A stretch of DNA of 64,000 nt, from the NCBI RefSeq assembly GCF_024509055.1, contig NZ_JANINM010000520.1:19664-83663 (forward strand), in the 5' to 3' direction. Position 1 is the stretch's first letter, and each line of letters starts with the position of its first letter. Position numbers and translations under genes: made by a program. This document shows, piece after piece, positions 26,770-35,629 of this stretch. The DNA is from Mesorhizobium sp. (GTDB lineage: Bacteria; Pseudomonadota; Alphaproteobacteria; Rhizobiales; Rhizobiaceae). A model generated the notes under the pieces. That model made no database searches. It was not told where the DNA came from and worked only from the letters and a program-made list of their open reading frames with translations.

Positions 26770-28473
26770 TCAGGCGACCTCGCGGAGGAAGCTTCGACGA
26801 TCTCTGGAGACCTGGTCGGGATTCCAACCAGGCTGGGGCACGCTGCTGAGCAGCAGCCGCGTGTAAGGATGCTGCGGATCTCGCAGAACCCGCTCCGTCT
26901 TTCCCGCCTCGACCACGGCGCCGCGGAACATGACGATAAGTTCGTCGGTGATCGAGCGGACGACCTCGAGGTCGTGGCTGACGAAGATCAGGGCGACCCC
27001 GGTCTCGGCGCGGATACGGGCGAGTAATTGCAGAATCTGCGCCTGCACCGAAACGTCGAGGGCGCTTGTCGCCTCGTCGAGCAAAAGCAGCCGGGGCGAG
27101 GCAGCCAACGCGCGTGCGATGGCGACCCGCTGTCGTTGGCCCCCCGACAACTCGCGAGGCAAGGCGCCGCGGGCGCGCTCCGGCAGGTCGACCTGGTCGA
27201 GCAGGTCCCTTCGTCTGGCGATACGGGCGGCGCCGCGCAGGCTGGTGTGCAGCGTGACGATCTCGTCGATCGCCTCTTCGGGCGTCTGCCGCGGGTCTAG
27301 GCTCTGATATGGATCCTGGAAGACCATCTGCATGATGCCTGCGCGTGCGTGCCTGGCCCGCCGCGAGGCATTCGCAGTGAGGGGCTCGCCGGCGATGACA
27401 ATGCGGCCCGACTCCGCCGTCTCGATTCCGGTGATGAGCCGCGAGAGCGTGGTCTTGCCCGAACCCGACTCGCCGACAACACCGAGGGCGCCGCCCTCGG
27501 CGAGTTCGAAAGCCACATCGCGCACGGCCTGAACTCGCCCGTAGCTCTTGGACAGCGAGTCGACGGCGAGGATGCTGGTGGACACCCCGCGAGCCGGTGC
27601 TCGCGCCTCCGCGGCGCCTTCGCCCAACGGCGCTTCGGTATCGAGCCGGGACGGCATGGCCGCGAGAAGTTTGCGGGTATAGGGATGCTGCGGGTTCTCG
27701 AACACATCCAGCGCCGGTCCCCGCTCGACGACCGTACCCGCCTGCATCACGTGGATACGGTCACAGCTCGCGGAGGCGAGATCGAGGTCATGGGTGACGA
27801 AAACGATAGCGAGGCCGCGAGCTTCGCGCAGGCGGCGCAGCAATCCCATGATCTCGGCCTGCGTGGTGACGTCGAGGGCGGTGGTCGACTCGTCCGCGAG
27901 CAGCAGTCGCGGCTCGGTCGAAAGCGCGGAGGCGATCATGACACGCTGCAGCATGCCGCCCGACAGCTCGTGCGGGTAGCGGTCGACGAGTGTCGCGGGG
28001 TCCGGCAAGCCGACCTCGTCGAGCAGGTCCAGCACCTTCTTGCGGGCGCGGATGCGGTCCCAGCCTCGAGTGTGGCGCAGGCCGTCGGCGACGAAAGCGC
28101 CGATGCGCTGATAAGGGTTCACATGCGCGCGAGGGTCCTGGAAGATCATGGCGGCGAGTTCGCGCCGCACCTCGAGGACCGTGCCCTGGTCCGCCCCGAC
28201 AATCTGGCGATCGCCGACCTGGATCGAGCCGGTGACCCGCGAGCCACGAGGCTGCAGGCCGACGACGGCGCGCAGGGTCATCGACTTGCCCGAGCCCGAT
28301 TCACCGACGAGGCCGACAATTTCACCGGCCGCGCACGAGATCGAGACGCCGCACAGGATCTGGTCGACGCGATCGCGTGTCGCGATGTCGAGGCAAAGGT
28401 CGTCTATGCGCAGCACTTCGCCCTGGGCATCCACCACCCTCGCCGGCGTCCGCGAGCCCATCGAGCCGATCAT
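26770..28473 (-). CDS. Fused double ABC ATPase (DppD-DppF type)
   Basis: A 567-residue protein with two complete ABC domains. The first has Walker A GESGSGKSM, signature LSGGMLQRVMIASAL and Walker B LLLADESTTALD. The second has Walker A GESGSGKTT, signature LSGGQRQRVAIARAL and Walker B LLLLDEATSALD. The oligopeptide linker features (FQDPRAHVNPYQRIG and FQDPYQSLDPRQ) are present in each half. It replaces the usual separate DppD and DppF. Its ATG at 28473 overlaps the permease stop by ATGA. It powers uptake with the permeases at 28470-30295. Confidence 0.94.
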   Translation of the reverse strand: MIGSMGSRTPARVVDAQGEVLRIDDLCLDIATRDRVDQILCGVSISCAAGEIVGLVGESGSGKSMTLRAVVGLQPRGSRVTGSIQVGDRQIVGADQGTVLEVRRELAAMIFQDPRAHVNPYQRIGAFVADGLRHTRGWDRIRARKKVLDLLDEVGLPDPATLVDRYPHELSGGMLQRVMIASALSTEPRLLLADESTTALDVTTQAEIMGLLRRLREARGLAIVFVTHDLDLASASCDRIHVMQAGTVVERGPALDVFENPQHPYTRKLLAAMPSRLDTEAPLGEGAAEARAPARGVSTSILAVDSLSKSYGRVQAVRDVAFELAEGGALGVVGESGSGKTTLSRLITGIETAESGRIVIAGEPLTANASRRARHARAGIMQMVFQDPYQSLDPRQTPEEAIDEIVTLHTSLRGAARIARRRDLLDQVDLPERARGALPRELSGGQRQRVAIARALAASPRLLLLDEATSALDVSVQAQILQLLARIRAETGVALIFVSHDLEVVRSITDELIVMFRGAVVEAGKTERVLRDPQHPYTRLLLSSVPQPGWNPDQVSRDRRSFLREVA

Positions 28474-29342
28474 GCCTTCGTCCTCCTCACGCGCTCCGCG
28501 ATGCTTTCGCCAAGCAGGCTGAAGCTGACGACGGTGATGACGATGACCACGCCTGGGGCGAGCGCGGGTGCCGGTGAGCCCTGGATCAGGGCGGACTGGC
28601 CGGCGGCAACCATCGCTCCCCAGTCGGCTTCGGGTGGCTGCACGCCGAAACCGAGGAACGACAGTCCGGCGAGATCGATCATGGCATAGCCGAAGCAGAG
28701 CGAGGTTTGCGCCAACACGAGTGGCGCGATGTTCGGCACCAGATGCAGGGCGGTGATGCGCCAGGCCGACATGCCCTGCAGCTCAAGAGCTTTCACATAC
28801 GTCATCTGCCGTTCGCCGAGCGCGACGCTGCGGGTGGTGCGAGCCATGTACGGCACATAGGCGATGGCGAGCGCGAGCACCGTCGAGCCGAGGCCTGGGC
28901 CGAAGACAGCGACGATGAGGATCGCGAGAAGCACGCCGGGGAATGCGAAGAGTATCTCGATGATGCGCGAGAGTATGCTGTCGACCCAGCCGCCTCGCCA
29001 GGCGGAGAGCACCCCGATCACGACGCCGATAATTGTTGAGCCGGCCACGACGCCGAGGGGCCCGAGCAGCGAGATGCGCGCCCCCCAGATGACGCGCGAG
29101 AGCACGTCGCGCCCCGCCTCGTCAGTGCCGAGAAGATGCGCAAACGACAATGGCTGCAGCGCGTCGACGAGCGAGACCTGGTCGGGATCGTAAGGCGCGA
29201 TGACAGGCGCCAGGATCGCAACGAGCACCGACAGGCCGAGGGCGATCATTGCCGCGACCGTAAGGACGTTGCCCTGGTAACGGATGACGGATCTTGAACG
29301 GCGCCTCAGCAAGCGGATCGCCCCCCGGGTTTCAATGGTCAT
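28470..29342 (-). CDS. ABC transporter permease (DppC type)
   Basis: A 290-residue membrane permease. It begins with a cytoplasmic basic segment (RLLRRRSRSVIRYQGN) and a first helix, then has the DppC loop HLLGTDEAGRDVLSRVIWGARISL and the coupling motif VKALELQGMSAWRITALHLVPN. It is linked to DppB and to the ATPase by ATGA overlaps on both sides, which indicates a tight operon. Confidence 0.94.
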   Translation of the reverse strand: MTIETRGAIRLLRRRSRSVIRYQGNVLTVAAMIALGLSVLVAILAPVIAPYDPDQVSLVDALQPLSFAHLLGTDEAGRDVLSRVIWGARISLLGPLGVVAGSTIIGVVIGVLSAWRGGWVDSILSRIIEILFAFPGVLLAILIVAVFGPGLGSTVLALAIAYVPYMARTTRSVALGERQMTYVKALELQGMSAWRITALHLVPNIAPLVLAQTSLCFGYAMIDLAGLSFLGFGVQPPEADWGAMVAAGQSALIQGSPAPALAPGVVIVITVVSFSLLGESIAERVRRTKA

Positions 29343-30295
29343 CGGGCACCGCCGTTCGACCGTGCACGCGGCTCAAGCAGCGGATAGAGCAGGTCGACAA
29401 CGATGTTCGACAACACGAAGACCGCCACGATGATGAGGATCACGGCCTGCACCACCGGAAAATCCTTGACGTTCACCGCCTGAACCAGCAACGAGCCGAT
29501 GCCGTTCAGGCCGAACACCGTCTCGACGATCGTCGTGGTCACCAGCAGGCCGGAGATGACGAGCCCGGCCAGCGTGACGACCGGCACGATGCCGCCACGG
29601 AACGCCTGCGCCCAAATCACCCGGCTCGACGAGAAGCCACGCACTCGGGCTGTCTCGACATATTCCTTGCCGAGGGCGCCGATCAACGAGGTGCGTGTGG
29701 TGCGCAGCACAAGCGCGGTTGAAGAGAGCGCGAGCGCTACGGCCGGCAGCGTGAGGTGCCATAGCCGATCACCGAAGCCGGTGCCGGCCCCGAAGGCGGG
29801 GAACCAACCGAGGGTGACCGCAAAGAACGAGGTGAGCGCCATGGCCACAACGAATGACGGCGTCGCCATTGCAACCGTGCTCAGAATGATCGCGGCGCTG
29901 TCGACAGCCCCCCGCTTCACGGCGGCGAGAACGCCGATCAGCACGCCGACGACGAGGATGAGCAACGCGGCATAGGCGACGAGCAGCGCCGTGGTCGGCA
30001 CCCGGCTTGCTATGAGCTCGGAGACCGGCTGGCGGAACTGGATCGAGAGTCCGAAGTCGCCATGCAACACGCCGCCCAGCCAGAGCGCGTACTGAACGAG
30101 GAAGGGCTGGTCGAGATGGTACTGGTCGCGGATCGCCTTCAGCGTCTCGGCGGTAACCGAGTTGCCGCGCACCAGGAACGATTCCGGAGAGCCGGGCGCC
30201 AGGTACATAGCTCCGAACACGATGAAGGAAGTGGCCAGGAGCACCAGCACGACCGACCCGAGCCGTCGGGCCAACGGCATCAGCCAGAGTGTCAT
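29339..30295 (-). CDS. ABC transporter permease (DppB type)
   Basis: A 318-residue membrane permease. The first helix is SVVLVLLATSFIVFGAMYLAPGSP, followed by the DppB-typical DQPFLVQYALWLGGVLHGDFGLS and the coupling loop EYVETARVRGFSSSRVIWAQAF. The ATG at 30295 overlaps the stop of the upstream binding-protein gene by ATGA. A longer frame up to 30412 lies inside that gene and is rejected. Confidence 0.94.
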   Translation of the reverse strand: MTLWLMPLARRLGSVVLVLLATSFIVFGAMYLAPGSPESFLVRGNSVTAETLKAIRDQYHLDQPFLVQYALWLGGVLHGDFGLSIQFRQPVSELIASRVPTTALLVAYAALLILVVGVLIGVLAAVKRGAVDSAAIILSTVAMATPSFVVAMALTSFFAVTLGWFPAFGAGTGFGDRLWHLTLPAVALALSSTALVLRTTRTSLIGALGKEYVETARVRGFSSSRVIWAQAFRGGIVPVVTLAGLVISGLLVTTTIVETVFGLNGIGSLLVQAVNVKDFPVVQAVILIIVAVFVLSNIVVDLLYPLLEPRARSNGGAR

Positions 30296-31932
30296 TTTGC
30301 GGCTCCGATCCGCGCCGCCCACGGCGAGTGCAACTGCACATAGGACGCAGGCGCGCCTGTGGCTCGAGCGTTCAGGAACACGGTGTTGTAGGACGCATAG
30401 AGCGGGATCCACAGCGTCTGGCCGACAACGATCTTCTGCGCCTTGATGATCGACTGCGCGCGCTCGGTAGGCTCGGACTGGGCGTCGGCCTGCTCGACGA
30501 GTGCATCATATTCCGGGTTCGAGAAGCCGAAGAAATTGTACAGGTCCCCGGTCTTGAAATAGCGGTACATCTGCAACGGATCGGCGAAGTCGGTCCCCCA
30601 TCCGGTAAGGTAGAGGTCGATGCCCTTGCGGGCCGCGGCGTCGGTGTAGACCGCGTAGTACTGATCGGCCGGTATCAACTTGAGCTCGACCTTGAGGCCG
30701 ATCTTTGCAGCGGCCGACTGGATCTCCGCGCCAATCACCGACGACTGGGCCTCGGCGTTGGTGGTCGCCAGCACGATCGGCTTGGCGGGCGCCTTGGTGG
30801 TGGCTAGCAGTTTTTTCGCCCCTTCAATGTCGAGGGTCGCACTCTCGATGTCGTCCCAGGCTGCCTGGAAGGCCTTGCGCTCATAGCCCCAGCTGCCGGG
30901 CACGGCCGGCGCGCGCTGCTCCTGACCCGCCCCCTTGATGGCGACGTCGATGATCGCCTGCCGGTCGATCGCCATCGACAGCGCCTTGCGAACGACGGGA
31001 TCGGCCAACGGCCCGGTGGGGTCCATGACGATGGCGTTGTAGCCCTGTGTGCTCTGACCGTAATATACCGCGCCGACGCCGCTGGAAGAGAGCCGCTCGA
31101 TCGAGGCCGGGGCGACTTCCCAGGTGCCGTCGAGCGAACCCGAGAGCAAGCCGTTCACGACCGCGGCGGGGTCGCGCACGATGTCGAACTCGACCGTCTT
31201 GGTCTTCGCACGCAGCTTGGTGTCGAAATAGTTGTCGTCACGCGCGAGGGTGATCGACTGCCCCGACTGCCAGCTGGCAAACTTGTAGGGTCCGACGCAG
31301 TTCACCCCACCCTGCGGGGTGCCGTATTGCTGGCCGAGGCGCTGCACCGTGGCGGCCTGCTCGACGATGCCGGCCGGGCTCGACATATAGGCGTTGAAGA
31401 GCTCGTCGGGAGCCGACAGGCGCACCGTGACCTCAAGCGGGCCGGTCGCCTCTATCGACTTCACCTTGGTGAAGGCGCCCGACCAGAAAGAGCCCGCCTT
31501 GGGATCGAGGTTGCGCTTCAGGCTGAACACCACGTCGGCGGCTGTCAGCGGCGAGCCATCATGGAAGGCCACACCTTCGTGGAGGTGATAGATCCAGGTG
31601 GTGGCGTCTGGATGCTCGAACGACTTGGCGAGCGCGGGTTCAAGCGTGAGGTCCGGCGCAAGCCGCAGCAGGCCTTCGCAGACATTGGCCAGGATCGACC
31701 CGGTCGAGGTGTCCGCGTCGCGGATCCAGTCGAGCGAAGCTGGCTCGCTAGAGACGGCCCAGGCGATGCGGTCCAGTTCGCTGCTTGGCTCGGGGGTGAG
31801 CTCGACGAGCTTAATGTCATGGCCGCCGGCCTGCCCCGGCTGCACGTGGCCGATGCAGGCGACCAGCGCGACGGCAGCCACCGCTCCTCCTCTGAACATG
31901 GCCCTGCATGCGACCGTGGATGCGCGCTTCAT
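30292..31932 (-). CDS. ABC transporter substrate-binding protein (SBP_bac_5) 1
   Basis: A 546-residue periplasmic protein of the DppA/OppA class. The leader (MKRASTVACRAMFRGGAVAA, then VALVACIGHV) may be a signal peptide or lipobox-like sequence with a Cys (LVAC). The body has WAVSSEPASLDWIRDADTSTG and VAFHDGSPLTAADVVFSLKRN. AGGAG at 5 bp sets the start. It leads the minus-strand transporter operon and is divergent from the hydrolase cassette at 32195, so its ligand is probably the substrate of those hydrolases. This is inferred from position. Confidence 0.93.
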   Translation of the reverse strand: MKRASTVACRAMFRGGAVAAVALVACIGHVQPGQAGGHDIKLVELTPEPSSELDRIAWAVSSEPASLDWIRDADTSTGSILANVCEGLLRLAPDLTLEPALAKSFEHPDATTWIYHLHEGVAFHDGSPLTAADVVFSLKRNLDPKAGSFWSGAFTKVKSIEATGPLEVTVRLSAPDELFNAYMSSPAGIVEQAATVQRLGQQYGTPQGGVNCVGPYKFASWQSGQSITLARDDNYFDTKLRAKTKTVEFDIVRDPAAVVNGLLSGSLDGTWEVAPASIERLSSSGVGAVYYGQSTQGYNAIVMDPTGPLADPVVRKALSMAIDRQAIIDVAIKGAGQEQRAPAVPGSWGYERKAFQAAWDDIESATLDIEGAKKLLATTKAPAKPIVLATTNAEAQSSVIGAEIQSAAAKIGLKVELKLIPADQYYAVYTDAAARKGIDLYLTGWGTDFADPLQMYRYFKTGDLYNFFGFSNPEYDALVEQADAQSEPTERAQSIIKAQKIVVGQTLWIPLYASYNTVFLNARATGAPASYVQLHSPWAARIGAAK

Positions 31933-32070
31933 GACTGCTCCTCACCTCATCCGAGAATCGGTGCCCGGGACCACCGCCGGTCTCTTTGAAAGGGTGCTCG
32001 CCAATCGCGAACCCATGCGCCAGCTGTCCACGAATTAAAGGCGCGACGCTCAATCGTTGTCAAGCTAGTG

Positions 32071-32088
32071 TAACGTTCTTTTTGATAA
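32071..32088. promoter_or_regulatory. Candidate LacI-type operator, tandem repeat 1
   Basis: TAACGTTCTTTTTGATAA, nearly repeated at 32092-32110. The core AACGTT is palindromic with a central CG, as in many LacI-family operators. It lies in the divergent region between the transporter and the hydrolase cassette, whose last gene is a LacI regulator. Confidence 0.5.
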
Positions 32089-32091
32089 AAA

Positions 32092-32110
32092 TAACGTTCC
32101 TCTTTGATAA
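32092..32110. promoter_or_regulatory. Candidate LacI-type operator, tandem repeat 2
   Basis: TAACGTTCCTCTTTGATAA. The AACGTT core is 21 bp, two helical turns, from that of repeat 1, so both sites face the same side of the DNA. Its A/T-richness stands out against neighbours. Confidence 0.5.
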
Positions 32111-32194
32111 CAGATGCATTACAGTGACGTCCGTTGCGAGGCGCCCGGACCAGATTCCGGACGCCTCGGCCGGCACATTGCAGAGGAGCATGAC

Positions 32195-32887
32195 GTGAGC
32201 GAACCGTGGATTTTGATCACCGGCAACGGCGCCTTCGGAGACACCGCCGAGCGGGTCGACTTGCGCTATGCGGTGAACCCGAGTTCGCTGCTCGCCACCG
32301 AGCTCGACGGTGAAGTGATCGCCGGCCACCGAGTGGTTGGCCGCACGCTCGACTGGCGGCATCGTCCGGTCGAGGCGCTTGCCCCGATCCTCGATGCCTC
32401 GATGGACGCGCCGCCGGCGATTGTGCTGTCGACCGGGGTATTCTCGGGCCGCACCACGGTCACCGTGGAACGAACCGCCGTCAATGTGCGGGACTTCCAG
32501 TTCGCCGGTGACGATGGCCAACGTCCGGCGGGCGAGCCCGTCGAGGAAGCCGGTCCGACCGCCTATCTCGCGACGGTGCCTATCAAGGCGATGACGCATG
32601 CGATGCGCAGCCGGGGCATCCCAGCGCTCATCTCGAACTCGGCCTCCACGCATGGCTGCAACTCGGTCATGTACACCGCGCTGCACCTCATTGCCGAACG
32701 AAACCTGCCGACGCGCGCCGGCTTCATCCACCTGCCCGACACGCCCCAGCACGTCGCGTGGGTCGGCAGTAACGGTCCCAGCATGGACCTGCGGCTGCAG
32801 GCCGAGGCATTGCGTGTCGCCGTCGAGGCCGCCATCTCGCATGCCGGAGGCGACCTCGACGTACCGGCCAACGAATGGGAATGGTGA
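32195..32887 (+). CDS. Pyroglutamyl-peptidase I-like protein (C15 family), GTG start
   Basis: A 230-residue protein of the C15 pyrrolidone carboxyl-peptidase fold. All three catalytic residues are in the expected contexts: Glu92 (TVERTAVN), Cys155 (STHGCNSVMY) and His179 (GFIHLPDTPQ). The usual glycine-rich ISNTAGTFVC segment is altered to ISNSASTHGC, so the substrate may not be a standard pyroglutamyl peptide. GAGGAG at 6 bp supports GTG at 32195; an in-frame ATG at 32114 has no binding site and runs through the operator region. First gene of the plus-strand cassette; it may open a lactam or cyclic amide. Confidence 0.85.
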   Translation: MSEPWILITGNGAFGDTAERVDLRYAVNPSSLLATELDGEVIAGHRVVGRTLDWRHRPVEALAPILDASMDAPPAIVLSTGVFSGRTTVTVERTAVNVRDFQFAGDDGQRPAGEPVEEAGPTAYLATVPIKAMTHAMRSRGIPALISNSASTHGCNSVMYTALHLIAERNLPTRAGFIHLPDTPQHVAWVGSNGPSMDLRLQAEALRVAVEAAISHAGGDLDVPANEWEW

Positions 32888-32894
32888 ACCGCAC

Positions 32895-34229
32895 ATGACA
32901 TCGCTGATCATTACCGATGCCTCGATCCACGGCCGCCCCGGCCGTCACGACGTGGTTATTGAGCAAGGGCTGGTTGCCTGCATTGAACCGACCGGCACGA
33001 CACCCCGGACTGAAGGCACGGCCCGGCCCGATGCGGCACCCGCCACAGTCATCGAGGCACGCGGCGGCCTCCTCGCTCGCGCCTTCGTCGAACCGCACCT
33101 GCATCCCGACAAATCCTTCAGCCTGTCGGAACTGCCGGCGGCCGAAGCCTCCGGCCTCAACCATTTCGCCCGAGCCTCGCGCATCAAGGCTGCGTTCACG
33201 CCGGAACAGGTGGCACGGCGCGCCCGCAGGGCCTTCGAACTCGCCGTCTCGAACGGCGTTACGAGACTCCGTGCCAACATCGACATCGACTCGATCGCGG
33301 GACTGCGCGGCTTCGAGGGCGTGCTGCAGGCGCGCGAAGAGGTCGCGAGCATCCTCGACGTCGATCTCGTTGCCTTTCCGCAGGAGGGACTCGGCCGCGA
33401 CCCGGGCGCCTATGACCTGCTGCGCGAGGCGCTGCGCTCCGGCGCCAACCTCATTGGCGGCTGGCCGAACGTCGAGGAGGGCGAGGACGCGCAGCGCGCG
33501 CATGTCGCGACCGTGTTCGACCTTGCCGAGGAATTCGACGTCGACATCGACATTCACGCCGACTGTTGGATCGAGGAGCGCGAGCGCATGCTCGAAGTGA
33601 TCGCCGAAGAGACGATGACCCGTGGCCTGCACGGCCGGGTCATGGCGAGCCATTGCTGCGGCATCGAGTGCTACCACGACAACGCACGCTATGTCGCCGA
33701 CAAGGTGGCCGAGGCGGACGTGCGCGTCGCCGTCATTCCGCTCAACCTCGTCGACGGCATCCTGCGAGGGCTCTCGCGTCCGCACATGCTGCGGCAGGCG
33801 GGAGCCCAGGTCATCGTCGGAAGCGACAACCTCAATGACGGCTGGTACGCGCTAGGCACCCTCAATCCGCTCGACCGGATCTACATGGCGGTCGTCGGAG
33901 GCGGCTTCGCTGACGACGAGGTCGATGCAGTCTGGCACATGGTCGCGGGCGGCGCGGCGCACGCGCTCGACAACCGCTCTCGGGCGGATACCGCCGTCGA
34001 GTCAGCCAGTGACGTGCATATCGGCATGGTCGCCGATCTCGTGCTGCTCGGCGCGCATGACCGGCTTGAGGCACTGCGCCGGCCCGGCGGGCCGGTCACC
34101 ACGATCAAGGGTGGGCGCGTGGTGGCCCGGCGCACCGTCGAGGAGCGGATCATGGACGTCGATGCGTTCGGCGCCGCCTTGGGCGGCGGTGCGGCCGCTC
34201 GGCCGGCACGCGGAGTCATCCCGCGATGA
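32895..34229 (+). CDS. Cytosine-deaminase-like amidohydrolase 1
   Basis: A 444-residue metal-dependent hydrolase of the CodA-like class. The HxH is in VEPHLHPDKSF near residue 68, where CodA-type enzymes usually read HxHLD. The third histidine is in DIDIHADCW, a fourth in VMASHCCG, and the metal aspartate in VGSDNLNDGWYALGT, so the metal site looks complete. At the position of CodA Glu217 (proton shuttle) a Cys appears in my by-eye alignment. Substrate not assignable. It starts 7 bp after the C15-like gene and overlaps the next gene by ATGA. Confidence 0.85.
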   Translation: MTSLIITDASIHGRPGRHDVVIEQGLVACIEPTGTTPRTEGTARPDAAPATVIEARGGLLARAFVEPHLHPDKSFSLSELPAAEASGLNHFARASRIKAAFTPEQVARRARRAFELAVSNGVTRLRANIDIDSIAGLRGFEGVLQAREEVASILDVDLVAFPQEGLGRDPGAYDLLREALRSGANLIGGWPNVEEGEDAQRAHVATVFDLAEEFDVDIDIHADCWIEERERMLEVIAEETMTRGLHGRVMASHCCGIECYHDNARYVADKVAEADVRVAVIPLNLVDGILRGLSRPHMLRQAGAQVIVGSDNLNDGWYALGTLNPLDRIYMAVVGGGFADDEVDAVWHMVAGGAAHALDNRSRADTAVESASDVHIGMVADLVLLGAHDRLEALRRPGGPVTTIKGGRVVARRTVEERIMDVDAFGAALGGGAAARPARGVIPR

Positions 34230-35629
34230 CCGCCCCCGACCTCGCGGTACGCGGCGAACGGATACTCATTGACGGTGAACTCGTGCAAGCCACGATCCTC
34301 GTGCATGCCGGCCGCATCAGCGCGATCGAGGCGAATTGCGATCCGACGACGTCGGCGGGCGCCGCTCGGATGATCGACGCCGGTCGCGACGTCGTCTCCC
34401 CGGGTTTCGTCGACCTTCATGTGCACTTCGACAACCCCGCCATCAACCTCGCCGACGACTTCCACGTCGGCACGGCGAACTCCGCGCTCGGCGGCTGCAC
34501 CTTCGTCATCGAGCACCCGTTCTCGACGCCGCCGACGACGACCGCCGAACGCTACGCCGCAAAGCGCGAGCGCGCCGCCACAGGGGCGGTTGTCGACTTC
34601 GGCCTCTGGGGCGCGCTTACGGAACCCAGCCTCCGTGAGCTTGACGGGCAGCGCGCGCTTGGCGCCGCCGGCTTCAAGGCATTCCTGCCCGATAACAACA
34701 TGGACTTTCCCCCAGCAACCGATGACGAGCTACGGGAAGGGCTCGCCAATACCGCCCGCGAAGGCGGGTTCGTGCTCGTGCATGCCGAAGACCGTGACCG
34801 GCTGCGAGCCGCGATCGGCCACGAGCGCGCGGCGGGCCGGATCGACTGCGCGGCCGTCCTCGCGGCACGGGCGCCCGAGATCGAGATCGAGGCGGTCCGC
34901 CGGGTGCTCGAACTCGCCGAGGAGACCGGGGGCGCGGTGCATCTCGTACACCTCTCCGTGCCGGAGTCCGTTGATCTCGTCACCGCCTCGCGCGAGCGAG
35001 GCGTGAAAGCAAGTTGCGAGGCAACGACGCATCACCTGCTGCTCGACAGCGACGACTTCCTGCGACTCGGCTGGAGTGCCCTATGCGCCCCGCCTCTGCG
35101 CCCGCGCTCCGACGTCGAGGCGCTCTGGCGACGGTTGCGCGACGGCGTGATCGATGCGGTTGTCTCGGACCACTGCCCCTATTCGCTCTCCGACAAGGCG
35201 CCTGCCGCCACCAACGCGCTTGACGGCCCCTTCGGCATCCAGAGCGCGCGTGAGTTCGCGTTGCTGTTCCTCGACGAGGCGTTGCGGCGTGGCTGGACGC
35301 TTCCCGAGGCGCTCGCCCTGGTAACGAGCCGCCCCGCCGACCTCTGCGCCGCCGCGCCGCGCAAGGGCCGCATCGCCGTTGGAGCCGATGCCGACTTCGC
35401 CGTGCTGCGGACCGGTGCCGAGCATCCTGTCAACGCCGAAGAGCAATTCGGGCCGGACCGCTGGTCGCCATATGACGGTCGGCCGAGCACCCTGCAGCTG
35501 ATCTCGACGATTATGCGCGGCAAACCCGTCGTGCTCGACGGCCGGCTCGTCGGCTCTGCCGGTTCGGGACAGTTTATTCCGTTGTCGGCTGGAGCACCCG
35601 CGGCGGTGACAGATGGAGGCATCCGGTGA
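34226..35629 (+). CDS. Dihydroorotase/allantoinase-superfamily hydrolase
   Basis: A 467-residue cyclic amidohydrolase. HVH is at residues 65-67 (FVDLHVHFDN), the carboxylated lysine probably lies in AAGFKAFLP, further histidines are in VLVHAED and VHLVHLS, and the metal aspartate is in VVSDHCPYS. All ligands of the binuclear site can therefore be found. Relatives open hydantoin, dihydropyrimidine or allantoin rings. Ureidoglycine aminohydrolase two genes downstream favours an allantoin-like or hydantoin-like ring. It overlaps both neighbours by 4 bp. Confidence 0.88.
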   Translation: MTAPDLAVRGERILIDGELVQATILVHAGRISAIEANCDPTTSAGAARMIDAGRDVVSPGFVDLHVHFDNPAINLADDFHVGTANSALGGCTFVIEHPFSTPPTTTAERYAAKRERAATGAVVDFGLWGALTEPSLRELDGQRALGAAGFKAFLPDNNMDFPPATDDELREGLANTAREGGFVLVHAEDRDRLRAAIGHERAAGRIDCAAVLAARAPEIEIEAVRRVLELAEETGGAVHLVHLSVPESVDLVTASRERGVKASCEATTHHLLLDSDDFLRLGWSALCAPPLRPRSDVEALWRRLRDGVIDAVVSDHCPYSLSDKAPAATNALDGPFGIQSAREFALLFLDEALRRGWTLPEALALVTSRPADLCAAAPRKGRIAVGADADFAVLRTGAEHPVNAEEQFGPDRWSPYDGRPSTLQLISTIMRGKPVVLDGRLVGSAGSGQFIPLSAGAPAAVTDGGIR

